Shown here one piece after another: positions 15,016 through 23,273 of a stretch of 33,903 nucleotides of DNA. A model generated the notes under the pieces. That model saw only the letters and a program-made list of their open reading frames with translations, was not told the origin of the DNA and searched no databases. The DNA lies in the NCBI GenBank assembly GCA_943359325.1, contig CALRHD010000008.1, forward strand, positions 1-33,903, read 5' to 3'. This DNA is from Candidatus Uhrbacteria bacterium. Lineage in GTDB: Bacteria; Patescibacteriota; Patescibacteriia; UBA9934. Both the position numbers and the translations under genes were made by a program. Numbering within the stretch: the first letter of the stretch is position 1; every line of letters begins with the position of its first letter.

Positions 15016-17886
15016 TTAAAACCCCACCGCAATATCCTGCTCGGCGACGCGGAAGGTGACGGAATACGCTGATGTCATTGGCGCATCGGCAAACACGATC
15101 GACGACGCAAGTGTTGACGCCTTGATGTCGTCGCCGTGTTCTGCAAACATCGCCTTGACCTCGTCCGATGTCGAGGCGATGTACAAATCGATACGATCGG
15201 CAATCGTCATGCCCGCCTCTTTGCGCAAACCGTTCACGCGACGAATAATTTCGCGCGCCATTCCTTCGCGAATAAGTTCTGGCGTCAAGGTGGTGTCGAG
15301 CGTCACGTCGAGCTCGCCCTTTTTCACTTCTGCTTTTTTGACGTTTGTCTCCTCGAGAATGACATCAATATATTCTTGTTCGATATTTCCTGAAGGGACC
15401 GTAATCACCATGCTCGCCAACGCCTGTTTCACCGCCCTACCAGACTTCTCACGAATCTCCATAACACGAGAAACAATAGCGCGGACTTGTCCCATCTCTT
15501 GAAGTACAAGATTATCATCTCCTATTTTTCCAAGATTCGGCCATGCTTGTCGATGCACACTATCGCCGTCCGATGCTTGTGCAACGTCGCGATAGATCAT
15601 CTCCGCCAAAAACGGCATGAACGGCGCAAGCATTTTAGAAAATACATCAAGTACGGTGTGCAACGTGATAAGTGCGACCCTCTGATCTGCCGCTCCATTT
15701 TTCCCAGACATTCTGTCACGAGAACGTCGAACATACCACGTCGACAAATCAGTCACGAACGACTGCAGCACGCGTGACGCACTCGACAAATCATACTCCT
15801 CAAACGACGCAGTTTCTGCATTGAGCGTCTCATGAAGTCGTGCCATAATCCATGCGTCGAGCACATGATGCGACGATTCAGCTTTTCCGATGTCATGTTC
15901 CCGATACAAATTGTAAAACGCATGCACGTTTCGCAGGATATTGATAAACTTCTTGGCGACTTCATCCACACCCGCCTCGCTGAAATTCAGATTCTCACCA
16001 TTCACGATTGGCGTCGACATCAAATAATACCGCACGGCATCGGCACCATATTTTTCAATGACAATGTTTGGGTCCGGATAATTTTTCTTCGACTTCGACA
16101 TTTTTGTACCGTCCCCTGCCAACACCGTGCCTGTCGTCAAAATGTTATCGACGGCATGACTCCCGAACAGCCCAACCGACATGACATGCATCACATAAAA
16201 CCATGCACGCGTTTGCGCAATGTACTCGGTAACAAACTGTGCGGGAAATGACGTTTCAAACGTAGCATTATTTTCAAACGGCGCGTGCTGTGCCGCAAAC
16301 GGCATGCTGCCCGACTCCACCCAACAGTCGAACACTTCGGGAATACGCCTCCCCTTCTCCGTCTTTTCGTCGTCGACCCACACTTCAAGCGGGTCAAGAA
16401 ACTCGCGATGAAAATCCGTGAGCCCCTCTGCCTGCAACGTGTCGACTGCCCAGATTTTTAAATCTGCAAACGATCCTAAAATACGAATTTTACCCGTTCT
16501 TTCCCCAACCCATACCGGCATCGGCGTTCCCCAAAATCGCGAACGTGAAATGTTCCAGTCTGGTGCTGTCTCCAAGCCCTTGCCAAATCGACCATGCTTG
16601 AGGTGTTCCGGATACCAATTGATTTTTTCATTCTGCGTCGCAAGCTCTGGCTTGAGCTTTTGGACGTTAATAAACCATGCGGGCACCGCGTTAAAGTAGA
16701 GCGGCGTTGCACATCGGTAGCACATGGGATAGCTGTGCGTCATTTTTTCGGCACGCAACACCAAATTACGCGACGCGAGATCGTCTATGACCCACTGCTC
16801 GCCTTTCTTATAAAATACACTCTTGAGCGGCACGACGAAGTCCAAAAATCGCCCTTGGTCGTCGAGCGTTGGCACGCACGGCAAATCCATTTTTTGCGCC
16901 AACTTGTAGTCATCCTCACCGAAAATTGCTGCGGTATGCACAATGCCTGTCCCGTCATCCAAACTCACAAAGTCGGCCGCAACAATGTAATGCGCTTTTT
17001 TACCCTCGGTCGGCATAAACGCAAACAACGGTTCATACTCGGCACCAACAAGTGTAGAGCCTTTTACCGTTTGACCGATCTCACCTCCTTCACCCAACGC
17101 CTCGATGCACTTTGCCGCGACCCACAAAAACTCGTCGCCACGACGCACTTTCACATAGTCGGCGTTCGCATCAACCGCAAGCGCAACGTTTCCAGGGAGC
17201 GTCCACGGCGTTGTTGTCCATGCAACAAAATACTCATTCATCGTTCCCTTGCGACGAAACTTTACAAACAGTGAGTTGTCCTCAACGTCCTTGTACGAAT
17301 TATCCATCGCAATTTCAAAATTCGACAACGGCGTTGCACAGCGTGGGCAGTACAAAATCACGCGCCGACCTTCGTATACCAATCCTTTTTCATGCAGCAT
17401 CTTAAATCCCCACCACACGCTTTCCATGAAACTATTGTCCATGGTTTTGTACGAATTTTTGAAGTCGACCCAACGCCCAATGCGTCGAATCGTCCCTTCC
17501 CATTCCTTGTCGAATCGCAAAATCGCTGCGCGACACGCCGCGTTAAACTTCCCAATCCCCATTTCTTCAATCCCCTTTTTGCCCCCTTTCAAGTCAAGCT
17601 CCTTTTCGATCATGTTTTCAATCGGAATCCCATGACAATCCCAGCCCCACCGCCGCTCCACACGGTAACCCTGCATTGTTTTGTACCGAGGAATGACGTC
17701 CTTAATAATCGACGCTAACAAATGACCGTAATGCGGCAAACCTGTCGCAAACGGGGGGCCATCATAAAAAGTGTAGCGTTTGTCCAATGGCCGATCTTCA
17801 ACCGATCGTTCAAAAATGCGATGTGCATCCCAATATTCCAAAATGTCTTTTTCGTTGTCACTGTTGCTCTTATGCATATCAGGCAT
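15016..17886 (-). CDS. ileS: Isoleucyl-tRNA synthetase, eukaryote-like type
   Basis: A 956-residue class I synthetase that charges tRNA-Ile. The HIGH motif is HYGH (52-55) within FATGLPHYGHLLASIIKD, and KMSKS is at 595-599. WGWDCHGIPIENMI, the CP1 editing domain (WTTTPWTLPGN; GTGIVHTAAIFGEDD) and the anticodon-binding region follow in order. The catalytic-site sequences resemble the eukaryote-like (type 2) IleRS, the group that tends to be insensitive to mupirocin; that property is inferred. The start ATG 17886 is preceded 8 nt upstream by a -10-like TACACT (17895-17900, minus), arguing for a near-leaderless mRNA; ATG 17877 is possible. Confidence 0.96.
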   Translation of the reverse strand: MPDMHKSNSDNEKDILEYWDAHRIFERSVEDRPLDKRYTFYDGPPFATGLPHYGHLLASIIKDVIPRYKTMQGYRVERRWGWDCHGIPIENMIEKELDLKGGKKGIEEMGIGKFNAACRAAILRFDKEWEGTIRRIGRWVDFKNSYKTMDNSFMESVWWGFKMLHEKGLVYEGRRVILYCPRCATPLSNFEIAMDNSYKDVEDNSLFVKFRRKGTMNEYFVAWTTTPWTLPGNVALAVDANADYVKVRRGDEFLWVAAKCIEALGEGGEIGQTVKGSTLVGAEYEPLFAFMPTEGKKAHYIVAADFVSLDDGTGIVHTAAIFGEDDYKLAQKMDLPCVPTLDDQGRFLDFVVPLKSVFYKKGEQWVIDDLASRNLVLRAEKMTHSYPMCYRCATPLYFNAVPAWFINVQKLKPELATQNEKINWYPEHLKHGRFGKGLETAPDWNISRSRFWGTPMPVWVGERTGKIRILGSFADLKIWAVDTLQAEGLTDFHREFLDPLEVWVDDEKTEKGRRIPEVFDCWVESGSMPFAAQHAPFENNATFETSFPAQFVTEYIAQTRAWFYVMHVMSVGLFGSHAVDNILTTGTVLAGDGTKMSKSKKNYPDPNIVIEKYGADAVRYYLMSTPIVNGENLNFSEAGVDEVAKKFINILRNVHAFYNLYREHDIGKAESSHHVLDAWIMARLHETLNAETASFEEYDLSSASRVLQSFVTDLSTWYVRRSRDRMSGKNGAADQRVALITLHTVLDVFSKMLAPFMPFLAEMIYRDVAQASDGDSVHRQAWPNLGKIGDDNLVLQEMGQVRAIVSRVMEIREKSGRAVKQALASMVITVPSGNIEQEYIDVILEETNVKKAEVKKGELDVTLDTTLTPELIREGMAREIIRRVNGLRKEAGMTIADRIDLYIASTSDEVKAMFAEHGDDIKASTLASSIVFADAPMTSAYSVTFRVAEQDIAVGF

Positions 17887-17935
17887 ATGAAGGGAGTGTA
17901 GAGTGAAAATGAAAAATCCGCCAGTTGCCCAAGTT

Positions 17936-17977
17936 GCCAAACAAAGACGCTCCGTTCCCAATGAAGGAAACGGAGCG
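17936..17977 (-). terminator. Rho-independent terminator of the coiled-coil gene
   Basis: A 12-bp stem (17948-17959 with 17966-17977, one G-U), 6-nt loop, then TCTTTGTTTGG on the minus strand. It lies between the stop at 17986 and ileS, insulating the two. Confidence 0.8.
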
Positions 17978-17985
17978 CACGGGTA

Positions 17986-18966
17986 TTACGTCTTCAGGTT
18001 CTCAATCCGATTGGCAATGTCGCGCTTTCGTTCGCGAATTTGTGCAAGCAAATCAGAGAGTTCCTTTTCTTCTTTGTCCAACGTTAACCGCTCCCCCGAA
18101 AGCTTCTGAACGACAATCGCGTCGAGCTCGCCTTGGAGTACTTTCCTCTTCTCTACAATCTGGAGAGCTACATCGACGAGCTGCTGATCTGTAAACGCTG
18201 TGTGAGCATGTAGAGAGGCGGCCAAAGATTCCATCTCCTTCACCTTTGGCACATTCACCGAAACGATCGGCTTTTTGAATACCCTCGGCGGATCTCCGGG
18301 AAGAATTTCAAACACATACGGCTCGAATCCCGGCCAACAGGTACGAAGAAACGGCGTTCCATCGTGGTCGCCCCTAATGATGATTCCCCATGCGGCAGAG
18401 CAACTCGTGCCCTCCTTCGGCATTTTACACAATTTGAACCAAACGGAGTCGGGATGTACCGGAAGGTTCTGTTCTAAGAGCCACACACGAAAATCTCGGT
18501 AAAAATTCGAGGCATGCTGCACAGGGAATTCACCCCCTTGCACCTTCCGAATGAGGTTGAGATACGCGAGTTGCGTCCCGACCGTTTTGCGCTGATCGAT
18601 CAGGACCACGGTAAATTGGTCAGGGTTCCGTACAAAACGGTACACATCCTTCCCAATCCCCTGTTTCCCCTCCCCAACGTACTCGAGAATTCCCATCAGA
18701 ACAAAACGTGAAGTTGCCTCTGCGAGATCTTCGCTGGTAAACTTCAGGTCCTGTACGTGAGCAGCCCCTTCGAGAGAGAACCCTTTGGAAGAGACACCGA
18801 TACGCCGTTCGCCGACAATATCAGTGGCACGGAGATACATTTCTTCCCAAATTGCGTTCTCGGCTGCGGTCAAGAAAAGTGTCCATTGCTTGAGGGTCTT
18901 CAATCCCTGATGTGCGACATCACGCAACACGATGGTTTCGCTCTGCTTCACTTGTGTGTTGGCCAT
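17986..18966 (-). CDS. Hypothetical protein with C-terminal coiled coil
   Basis: A 326-residue soluble protein of unknown family with no signal peptide or membrane segment. Residues about 255-325 (VDVALQIVEKRKVL to IRERKRDIANRIENLKT) form a strong heptad-rich coiled coil. The middle part has W/F-rich patches (FYRDFRVWLLEQNLPVHPDS, LRTCWPGFEPYVFEILPGD). Its start has a textbook ribosome site (AAGGAG, 6-7 nt before ATG 18966) and a leader containing a small hairpin (GTGG/CCAC, about 19002-19017). With its own terminator it is a monocistronic unit. TATATA (19020-19025, minus) is a possible -10, but I see no good -35 at the right spacing. Confidence 0.78.
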   Translation of the reverse strand: MANTQVKQSETIVLRDVAHQGLKTLKQWTLFLTAAENAIWEEMYLRATDIVGERRIGVSSKGFSLEGAAHVQDLKFTSEDLAEATSRFVLMGILEYVGEGKQGIGKDVYRFVRNPDQFTVVLIDQRKTVGTQLAYLNLIRKVQGGEFPVQHASNFYRDFRVWLLEQNLPVHPDSVWFKLCKMPKEGTSCSAAWGIIIRGDHDGTPFLRTCWPGFEPYVFEILPGDPPRVFKKPIVSVNVPKVKEMESLAASLHAHTAFTDQQLVDVALQIVEKRKVLQGELDAIVVQKLSGERLTLDKEEKELSDLLAQIRERKRDIANRIENLKT

Positions 18967-19109
18967 TTCAATCTCCTTTTTTCAAAGAATCCGTCCCCTA
19001 AAAGTGGGTTATCCACCTCTATATAGGAACGAGGAAGTGTACCCCCCCTCGAAAAAGTCAAGTCCTGAATGCAGGTCTAAAGCCAAAAAAATGCTACAAT
19101 GCGGGGGAT

Positions 19110-19559
19110 ATGCAAAAAATTGTCTACATCGGGGCTGATCACGCGGGTTTCGATATAAAAAACATTCTCGCCGAGCACCTCCGAGCACGCGGTTTTCTTG
19201 TCGACGATCTCGGCGCACACAAGCTCGACCCGAATGACGACTACCCTGATTTTGCTGCGAAAGTGGCAGCAGCAGTACGAAAACACAAAGGCTCGTTTGG
19301 TATTCTCAGTTGCGGGAATGCTGAGGGTGTGTGCATCGCCGCGAATAAGTTTGACGACATTCGTGCTGCAGTCGGATTCTCTGTTACTGCCGCAACAACA
19401 ACACGTCAAGACGACGATGCGAATATCATCTGCATTCCCGGCCGCATAAAAACCTGCGATGACCCACTTGCCATTGTGAACGCGTTTTTGACAACGCCGT
19501 TTTCAGGGGCAGAACGGCACATGCGACGCATTGCAGAAGTGGCGTCTCTCGAAAAGTAG
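19110..19559 (+). CDS. rpiB: Ribose-5-phosphate isomerase B
   Basis: A 149-residue RpiB/LacAB-family isomerase interconverting ribose-5-phosphate and ribulose-5-phosphate. GADHAGF (8-14) and FGILSCGNAEGVCIAANK with the catalytic cysteine are clear; the usual CGTG loop reads CGNAEG here. DDANIICIPGR follows. A -10-like TACAAT (19095-19100) sits 9 nt before the ATG, so the mRNA is probably leaderless. It is directly followed by rpe, 1 nt apart. Confidence 0.94.
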   Translation: MQKIVYIGADHAGFDIKNILAEHLRARGFLVDDLGAHKLDPNDDYPDFAAKVAAAVRKHKGSFGILSCGNAEGVCIAANKFDDIRAAVGFSVTAATTTRQDDDANIICIPGRIKTCDDPLAIVNAFLTTPFSGAERHMRRIAEVASLEK

Positions 19560-19560
19560 T

Positions 19561-20208
19561 ATGCAAATACTCCCTGCGATTCTCGCGCAAAGCGAACACG
19601 ACTTCAAAACGCGCATACTGCACCGCGGCCTTTTCACGTGTGTCGACGTATTTCATGTCGACATTCTCGACGGCTCTATGTTCAACGCGATGTGCTGGGC
19701 AGACCCCCACGTTATCGGTCAATGGAAAAACCTCCCAAATATTGAACTGCATATCATGGCACACAATCCGCTCCCTGTTATTGATGCGTGGCATGCAGCA
19801 GTGCCGAGTCTGGTACGCGTCATCTTTCACGTCGAAGTTGCACGGCCGCTCGGAGCGATTATTGAACGTACAAAACACATGGGGTTTGAGGTCGGACTTG
19901 CACTCAATCCCGAAACACGGCTCGAACGCATAGAGCACCACCTCCACGACCTCGACGTGCTGCAAATCATGGGCGTCACTCCTGGAAAGAGCGGGCAGTC
20001 GTTCGTGGGAGACGCAATTCTCACCAAAATTCGCCGCGTTCGTTCGCTCTTCCCCGCTCTCACCGTTTCTGTCGACGGCGGCGTCAACGCTCAAACGATC
20101 GACGACATCGTCACTGCAGGCGCCGAACGACTCGTTTGCGGCGCTGCCATCTGGTCGTCGGCAAACCCCGAAGAGGCCTACAAAGAACTCATGGGAATGG
20201 TACAATAA
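19561..20208 (+). CDS. rpe: Ribulose-phosphate 3-epimerase
   Basis: A 215-residue TIM-barrel epimerase converting ribulose-5-phosphate to xylulose-5-phosphate. PAILAQ near the N-terminus, metal ligands H32 and D34 (FHVDILDG), H64 (IELHIMAHNP), the phosphate loop MGVTPGKSGQSF and D172 (VSVDGGVN) match the family. The start is ATG 19561, 1 nt after the rpiB stop. With rpiB and the transketolase halves downstream it makes up the non-oxidative pentose-phosphate route. Sequence is somewhat divergent (AQ instead of PSILS), so a related ketose-phosphate epimerase is possible. Confidence 0.9.
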   Translation: MQILPAILAQSEHDFKTRILHRGLFTCVDVFHVDILDGSMFNAMCWADPHVIGQWKNLPNIELHIMAHNPLPVIDAWHAAVPSLVRVIFHVEVARPLGAIIERTKHMGFEVGLALNPETRLERIEHHLHDLDVLQIMGVTPGKSGQSFVGDAILTKIRRVRSLFPALTVSVDGGVNAQTIDDIVTAGAERLVCGAAIWSSANPEEAYKELMGMVQ

Positions 20209-20215
20209 CGGTGCT

Positions 20216-21019
20216 ATGGCCGTTCTGCTGCGCCGATTTTTTGGTCGATTCGTATTTTCTGCCCTTACCGCAGCCCTGTTTCTCGGTGCTGGCTTTATAT
20301 CGAGTACGACATCAACAGCAAATCCTGGTGACCTTATTCGCGGCCAAGCATTTCCCGCCGTCTACTACTTGGGCGCCGACGGCCTCCGTTACGTCTTTCC
20401 CAACGACAAAACATATTTCACGTGGTACAGCGATTTTCATAGTGTCAAATGGATTACCGATGTCGACCTTGGAAAAATCCAAATCGGCGGCAATGTGACG
20501 TACAAACCCGGAGTCAAAATGGCGAAAATTAACACCGACCCAAAAACGTATGCAGTAACCGAGGGCGGCGTGCTGCGGTGGATTGAAAGCGAAGACATCG
20601 CCGCGGATCTCTACGGTGGAGATTGGAACACGAAGATCGACGACATTCCCGACGCATACTTTGCAAATTACGTTGTCGGCCAACCCATTGACGTGATAAG
20701 CGATTACGTATTAAACGATGTCCTTTCAAACACAACCGACATTGGCGACGACAAAAATATCGTCGTGCCCGACGTCATCAGCATTACAGGCACGACATAC
20801 TCCCCCATTGACGTCACCATTTCTGCGGGGCAAAGCGTCCGATTTGTTAACGATGACACCGTACAGCACACCGTAACCGCCGACGACCTTTCGTGGGGAA
20901 GCGGCACGCTTGCGGCAGGCGCAGAATTCGTGCATACTTTCACTACAGAAGGGACATACACATTTTTTGACAGTTACAATTCGCGCTTAACTGGCGCCGT
21001 TTACGTCACCAGCCCATAA
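20216..21019 (+). CDS. Secreted degenerate-cupredoxin protein, paralog 1
   Basis: A 267-residue exported protein with N-terminal signal or anchor (12-30). Domain 1 (about 37-160: GDLIRGQAFPAVYYLGADGL, FPNDKTYFTWYSDF, VTYKPGVKMAKINTDPKTYA) is unnamed but shared with the next gene. Domain 2 (about 180-265) has a plastocyanin-like fold: QHTVTADD, SGTLAAGAEFVHTFTTEGTY. Only the first copper ligand position (H218) is kept; the Cys, His and Met positions are D252, N255 and L258, so type 1 copper binding is unlikely. It follows rpe by 7 nt; a -10-like TACAAT (20201-20206) lies 9 nt upstream of the ATG. Probably an envelope protein. Confidence 0.82.
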   Translation: MAVLLRRFFGRFVFSALTAALFLGAGFISSTTSTANPGDLIRGQAFPAVYYLGADGLRYVFPNDKTYFTWYSDFHSVKWITDVDLGKIQIGGNVTYKPGVKMAKINTDPKTYAVTEGGVLRWIESEDIAADLYGGDWNTKIDDIPDAYFANYVVGQPIDVISDYVLNDVLSNTTDIGDDKNIVVPDVISITGTTYSPIDVTISAGQSVRFVNDDTVQHTVTADDLSWGSGTLAAGAEFVHTFTTEGTYTFFDSYNSRLTGAVYVTSP

Positions 21020-21043
21020 ACAATTTGTAATCACATCTTCTTT

Positions 21044-21850
21044 ATGACCCATGTTCGCACACTTGTTCGTTCCGTCGCCGTTGGTTTCATTACTCTCGCT
21101 GCCGTTGTCGGCGTCAGCGCAGCACTTGCGTACAGTCAACATGCAGAAGCGACAACCACGATTTCTTCAGGCGACCTTATCCGCGGTCAGTCGTTCTCGG
21201 CTGTCTACTATATGGGTGCCGATGGGTACCGCTACGTTTTTCCGAACGACAAAACATACTTCACATGGTACAGCAACTTCGACACCGTCGAATGGATGTC
21301 CGACGCTGACCTTGGCAAAATCCAAATTGGCGGCAATGTCACCTATAAACCAGGGGTCAAGATGATCAAGATTAACACGGACCCGAAAGTATACGCAGTG
21401 CATGAAAATGGAGCATTGTATTGGGTAGATAGTGAAGCAACCGCCACCACACTTTATGGGAGCGCCTGGAATACGCGCATCGACGACGTTGCGGATGCTT
21501 TCTTTAGTAACTACACATTAAGTGGTGAGAGCGAAGATGTTGGCGGCACTTGGGAGTTCGAAGGGATGGGATGGACCATCAATCTCGACAAATCACTCGT
21601 CGTACCTGAAGCATTCAGTATTACCAGTGATGGCTACAGCCCGCTTGACGCCACCATCGAAGCAGGACAAACCGTTCGTTTCACCAACAACGACAGCGTA
21701 AACCACACTGCAACTGGCGACGACGGCAGCTGGGGCACGGGCACCATTTTGCCAGGCGGTAACTTTGTTTCACGCTTCCGCACCAGTGGTACATTCACTT
21801 TCACCGACAGCTACGACGCAAGCAATACAGGAGCAATTTACGTCGAGTAG
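21044..21850 (+). CDS. Secreted degenerate-cupredoxin protein, paralog 2
   Basis: A 268-residue tandem paralog of the preceding gene with the same layout: signal segment (about 10-30), domain 1 (GDLIRGQSFSAVYYMGADGY, FPNDKTYFTWYSNF, NVTYKPGVKMIKINTDPK) and a cupredoxin-like domain 2 (NHTATGDDGSWGTGTILPGG). H221 is kept, but the Cys/His/Met ligand positions are D255, D258 and N261. The linker between domains differs most between the two copies. It ends with a strong terminator 12 nt after the stop. The conserved ligand loss in both copies suggests a binding or structural role rather than electron transfer. Confidence 0.82.
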   Translation: MTHVRTLVRSVAVGFITLAAVVGVSAALAYSQHAEATTTISSGDLIRGQSFSAVYYMGADGYRYVFPNDKTYFTWYSNFDTVEWMSDADLGKIQIGGNVTYKPGVKMIKINTDPKVYAVHENGALYWVDSEATATTLYGSAWNTRIDDVADAFFSNYTLSGESEDVGGTWEFEGMGWTINLDKSLVVPEAFSITSDGYSPLDATIEAGQTVRFTNNDSVNHTATGDDGSWGTGTILPGGNFVSRFRTSGTFTFTDSYDASNTGAIYVE

Positions 21851-21862
21851 ATTCTCACAAAT

Positions 21863-21894
21863 AACGGGGCTTTCGCTCCGTTTTTTGTTTGTTT
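21863..21894 (+). terminator. Rho-independent terminator after the cupredoxin-like pair
   Basis: AACGGGGC/GCTCCGTT, 8 bp with one G-U, TTTC loop, then TTTTTTGTTTG. It ends the rpiB-rpe-cupredoxin run. Confidence 0.88.
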
Positions 21895-21903
21895 TCCTTC
21901 TCA

Positions 21904-21934
21904 CAACACTCGGCACTGTCAGTGCCGAGTGTTG
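21904..21934. repeat. 31-bp palindrome, copy 2
   Basis: A perfect 14-bp inverted repeat around GTC: CAACACT, CG, GCACTGTCAGTGC, CG, AGTGTTG. It matches copy 1 (14979-15009) at 27 of 31 positions, and the four differences are confined to two symmetric dinucleotides. It lies between the terminator and the promoter of the next gene. Confidence 0.9.
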
Positions 21935-21975
21935 CTTATCCACAGAAACGACTTGCCGCACAAAAAAAATGCGTG

Positions 21976-21984
21976 TGGTAATAT
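21976..21984 (+). promoter_or_regulatory. Extended -10 promoter upstream of the small coiled-coil gene
   Basis: TGG-TAATAT forms an extended -10 box about 41 nt before the ATG at 22026. No convincing -35 is seen at 17 bp. Confidence 0.4.
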
Positions 21985-22025
21985 AGAGATGACTCCCCAT
22001 TTAATTCACCATCACCATATTTTTT

Positions 22026-22286
22026 ATGTTGGATAACGGGGATCTTCAGAAGATTGGAAGTTTAGTAACCACAATTGTAAAAAAAGAGGTAAACGAAGCC
22101 ATTGGAGAAAATAATAAGGCCATCAAAATTATGGTCGATGAAACTGTAGAACGAAAAATTAGTGATAATAACAAGGCAATTCGCTTACTTATCGGACAGG
22201 CCCTCGAGGATCATGTCTTTCCGCAATTCGATACAATCTATCAACATATAAAACAACTCAGAAATGTTGTAGGATTGCGGACGTAG
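22026..22286 (+). CDS. Small coiled-coil protein, NNKAI type
   Basis: An 86-residue helical protein with an internal repeat: NNKAIKIMVDETVERKISD and NNKAIRLLIGQALED. The ending DHVFPQFDTIYQHIKQLRNV is typical of small proteins seen repeatedly in CPR genomes. No catalytic residues. Probably an oligomerising coiled coil; function unknown. Followed 3 nt later by the lipoprotein gene. Confidence 0.75.
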   Translation: MLDNGDLQKIGSLVTTIVKKEVNEAIGENNKAIKIMVDETVERKISDNNKAIRLLIGQALEDHVFPQFDTIYQHIKQLRNVVGLRT

Positions 22287-22289
22287 CTT

Positions 22290-23210
22290 ATGAAAAAAGC
22301 ACTTTTCGCGGCGGCGGTGACACTCGGTGCCTGCGACCAAAAAATGGCGACGCGCGAACCGACCGTAGAGGAACAAGAGATAATCGACACTATCGTCGAA
22401 CGAGGCTCCTACGAACACAAAGCCATCGCGGCATTCATGAAGCATTCGAACCTGTCATTTTTTGACGTTGACGGCAAGTCTGTTGACGTGTCAAAAGCAG
22501 CTGCACGCCTCGAGGAGCTTGGCGAAACTGTCGCGGAACTTCACGACGAGGGGAAGATTTATATTTTCACGAAGAATGAGAATGCAGAGCTTGAAGGGTA
22601 CAGCTATAGCGATGTTCTCGGCGAACATTTCATCGCGCTCAACGTCGACGAAATGCAGTATTGGGATTTCTCTACCTTCATGCACGAAGCGGCACACCAA
22701 AAAAACCCTAACTGGGAGCACGACCCCTCTTTTTCCGAGCTCCCGGAATCAGACAACAATGTCACGCAAATTGCAGAAGTTGCTGTTGTGGAGCACGACT
22801 TCCCCTACTTCACGTCAGTGGAATACGGATGGTTCGACAATAATCTTCGGCAAAAGGCGGATTGGTACGCCGAGGTAGCATACGATGTACAGCGACAGAC
22901 CGAAAATGGCACACTCAAAAACACCGATGTGCTTTCGAAATACGATAAAGAGGTAGGAACGATCGACATAGGTCTGTGGGCAAAAGATAGAGGAGCTGAA
23001 GACGTAATTGCGCTCCACGGCGATCTCATTGACGCACTCGGCGGCAACGAAAATGGCATCATCGCTGCATTCGGCGCTGAGGGACCGTCGACGTATCTCG
23101 AAAAACAATACTCCCTACACCGCGAAGCACTCGAAGGCTGGCTCGCAGAACGCGAAGAGGGCGAGCGTCGCGTTCTCAACGAAACAAAACCGCGGAAACA
23201 ACATTTATAG
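22290..23210 (+). CDS. Putative lipoprotein metallopeptidase (HExxH)
   Basis: A 306-residue protein with a short signal peptide and a lipobox LGAC (lipidated Cys15). Residues 131-137 (MHEAAHQ) hold a zinc-peptidase HExxH motif (H132, E133, H136); E163 or E168 (AEVAVVEHDF) could be the third ligand of a gluzincin. The rest has no family I recognise. A membrane-tethered zinc peptidase facing outside is the best reading; alternatively HEAAH is fortuitous in a structural lipoprotein. It starts 3 nt after the small coiled-coil gene, so the two are probably one transcription unit. Confidence 0.65.
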   Translation: MKKALFAAAVTLGACDQKMATREPTVEEQEIIDTIVERGSYEHKAIAAFMKHSNLSFFDVDGKSVDVSKAAARLEELGETVAELHDEGKIYIFTKNENAELEGYSYSDVLGEHFIALNVDEMQYWDFSTFMHEAAHQKNPNWEHDPSFSELPESDNNVTQIAEVAVVEHDFPYFTSVEYGWFDNNLRQKADWYAEVAYDVQRQTENGTLKNTDVLSKYDKEVGTIDIGLWAKDRGAEDVIALHGDLIDALGGNENGIIAAFGAEGPSTYLEKQYSLHREALEGWLAEREEGERRVLNETKPRKQHL

Positions 23211-23239
23211 TCCGCACATCGAATCACCGCTTTATTTTA

Positions 23240-23248
23240 TGTTATACT
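23240..23248 (+). promoter_or_regulatory. Extended -10 promoter of the SPW-repeat gene
   Basis: TGT-TATACT forms an extended -10 box 25 nt before the ATG at 23274. No clear -35. Confidence 0.45.
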
Positions 23249-23273
23249 CATCAAAAGTAAACGTGATTTTTCT

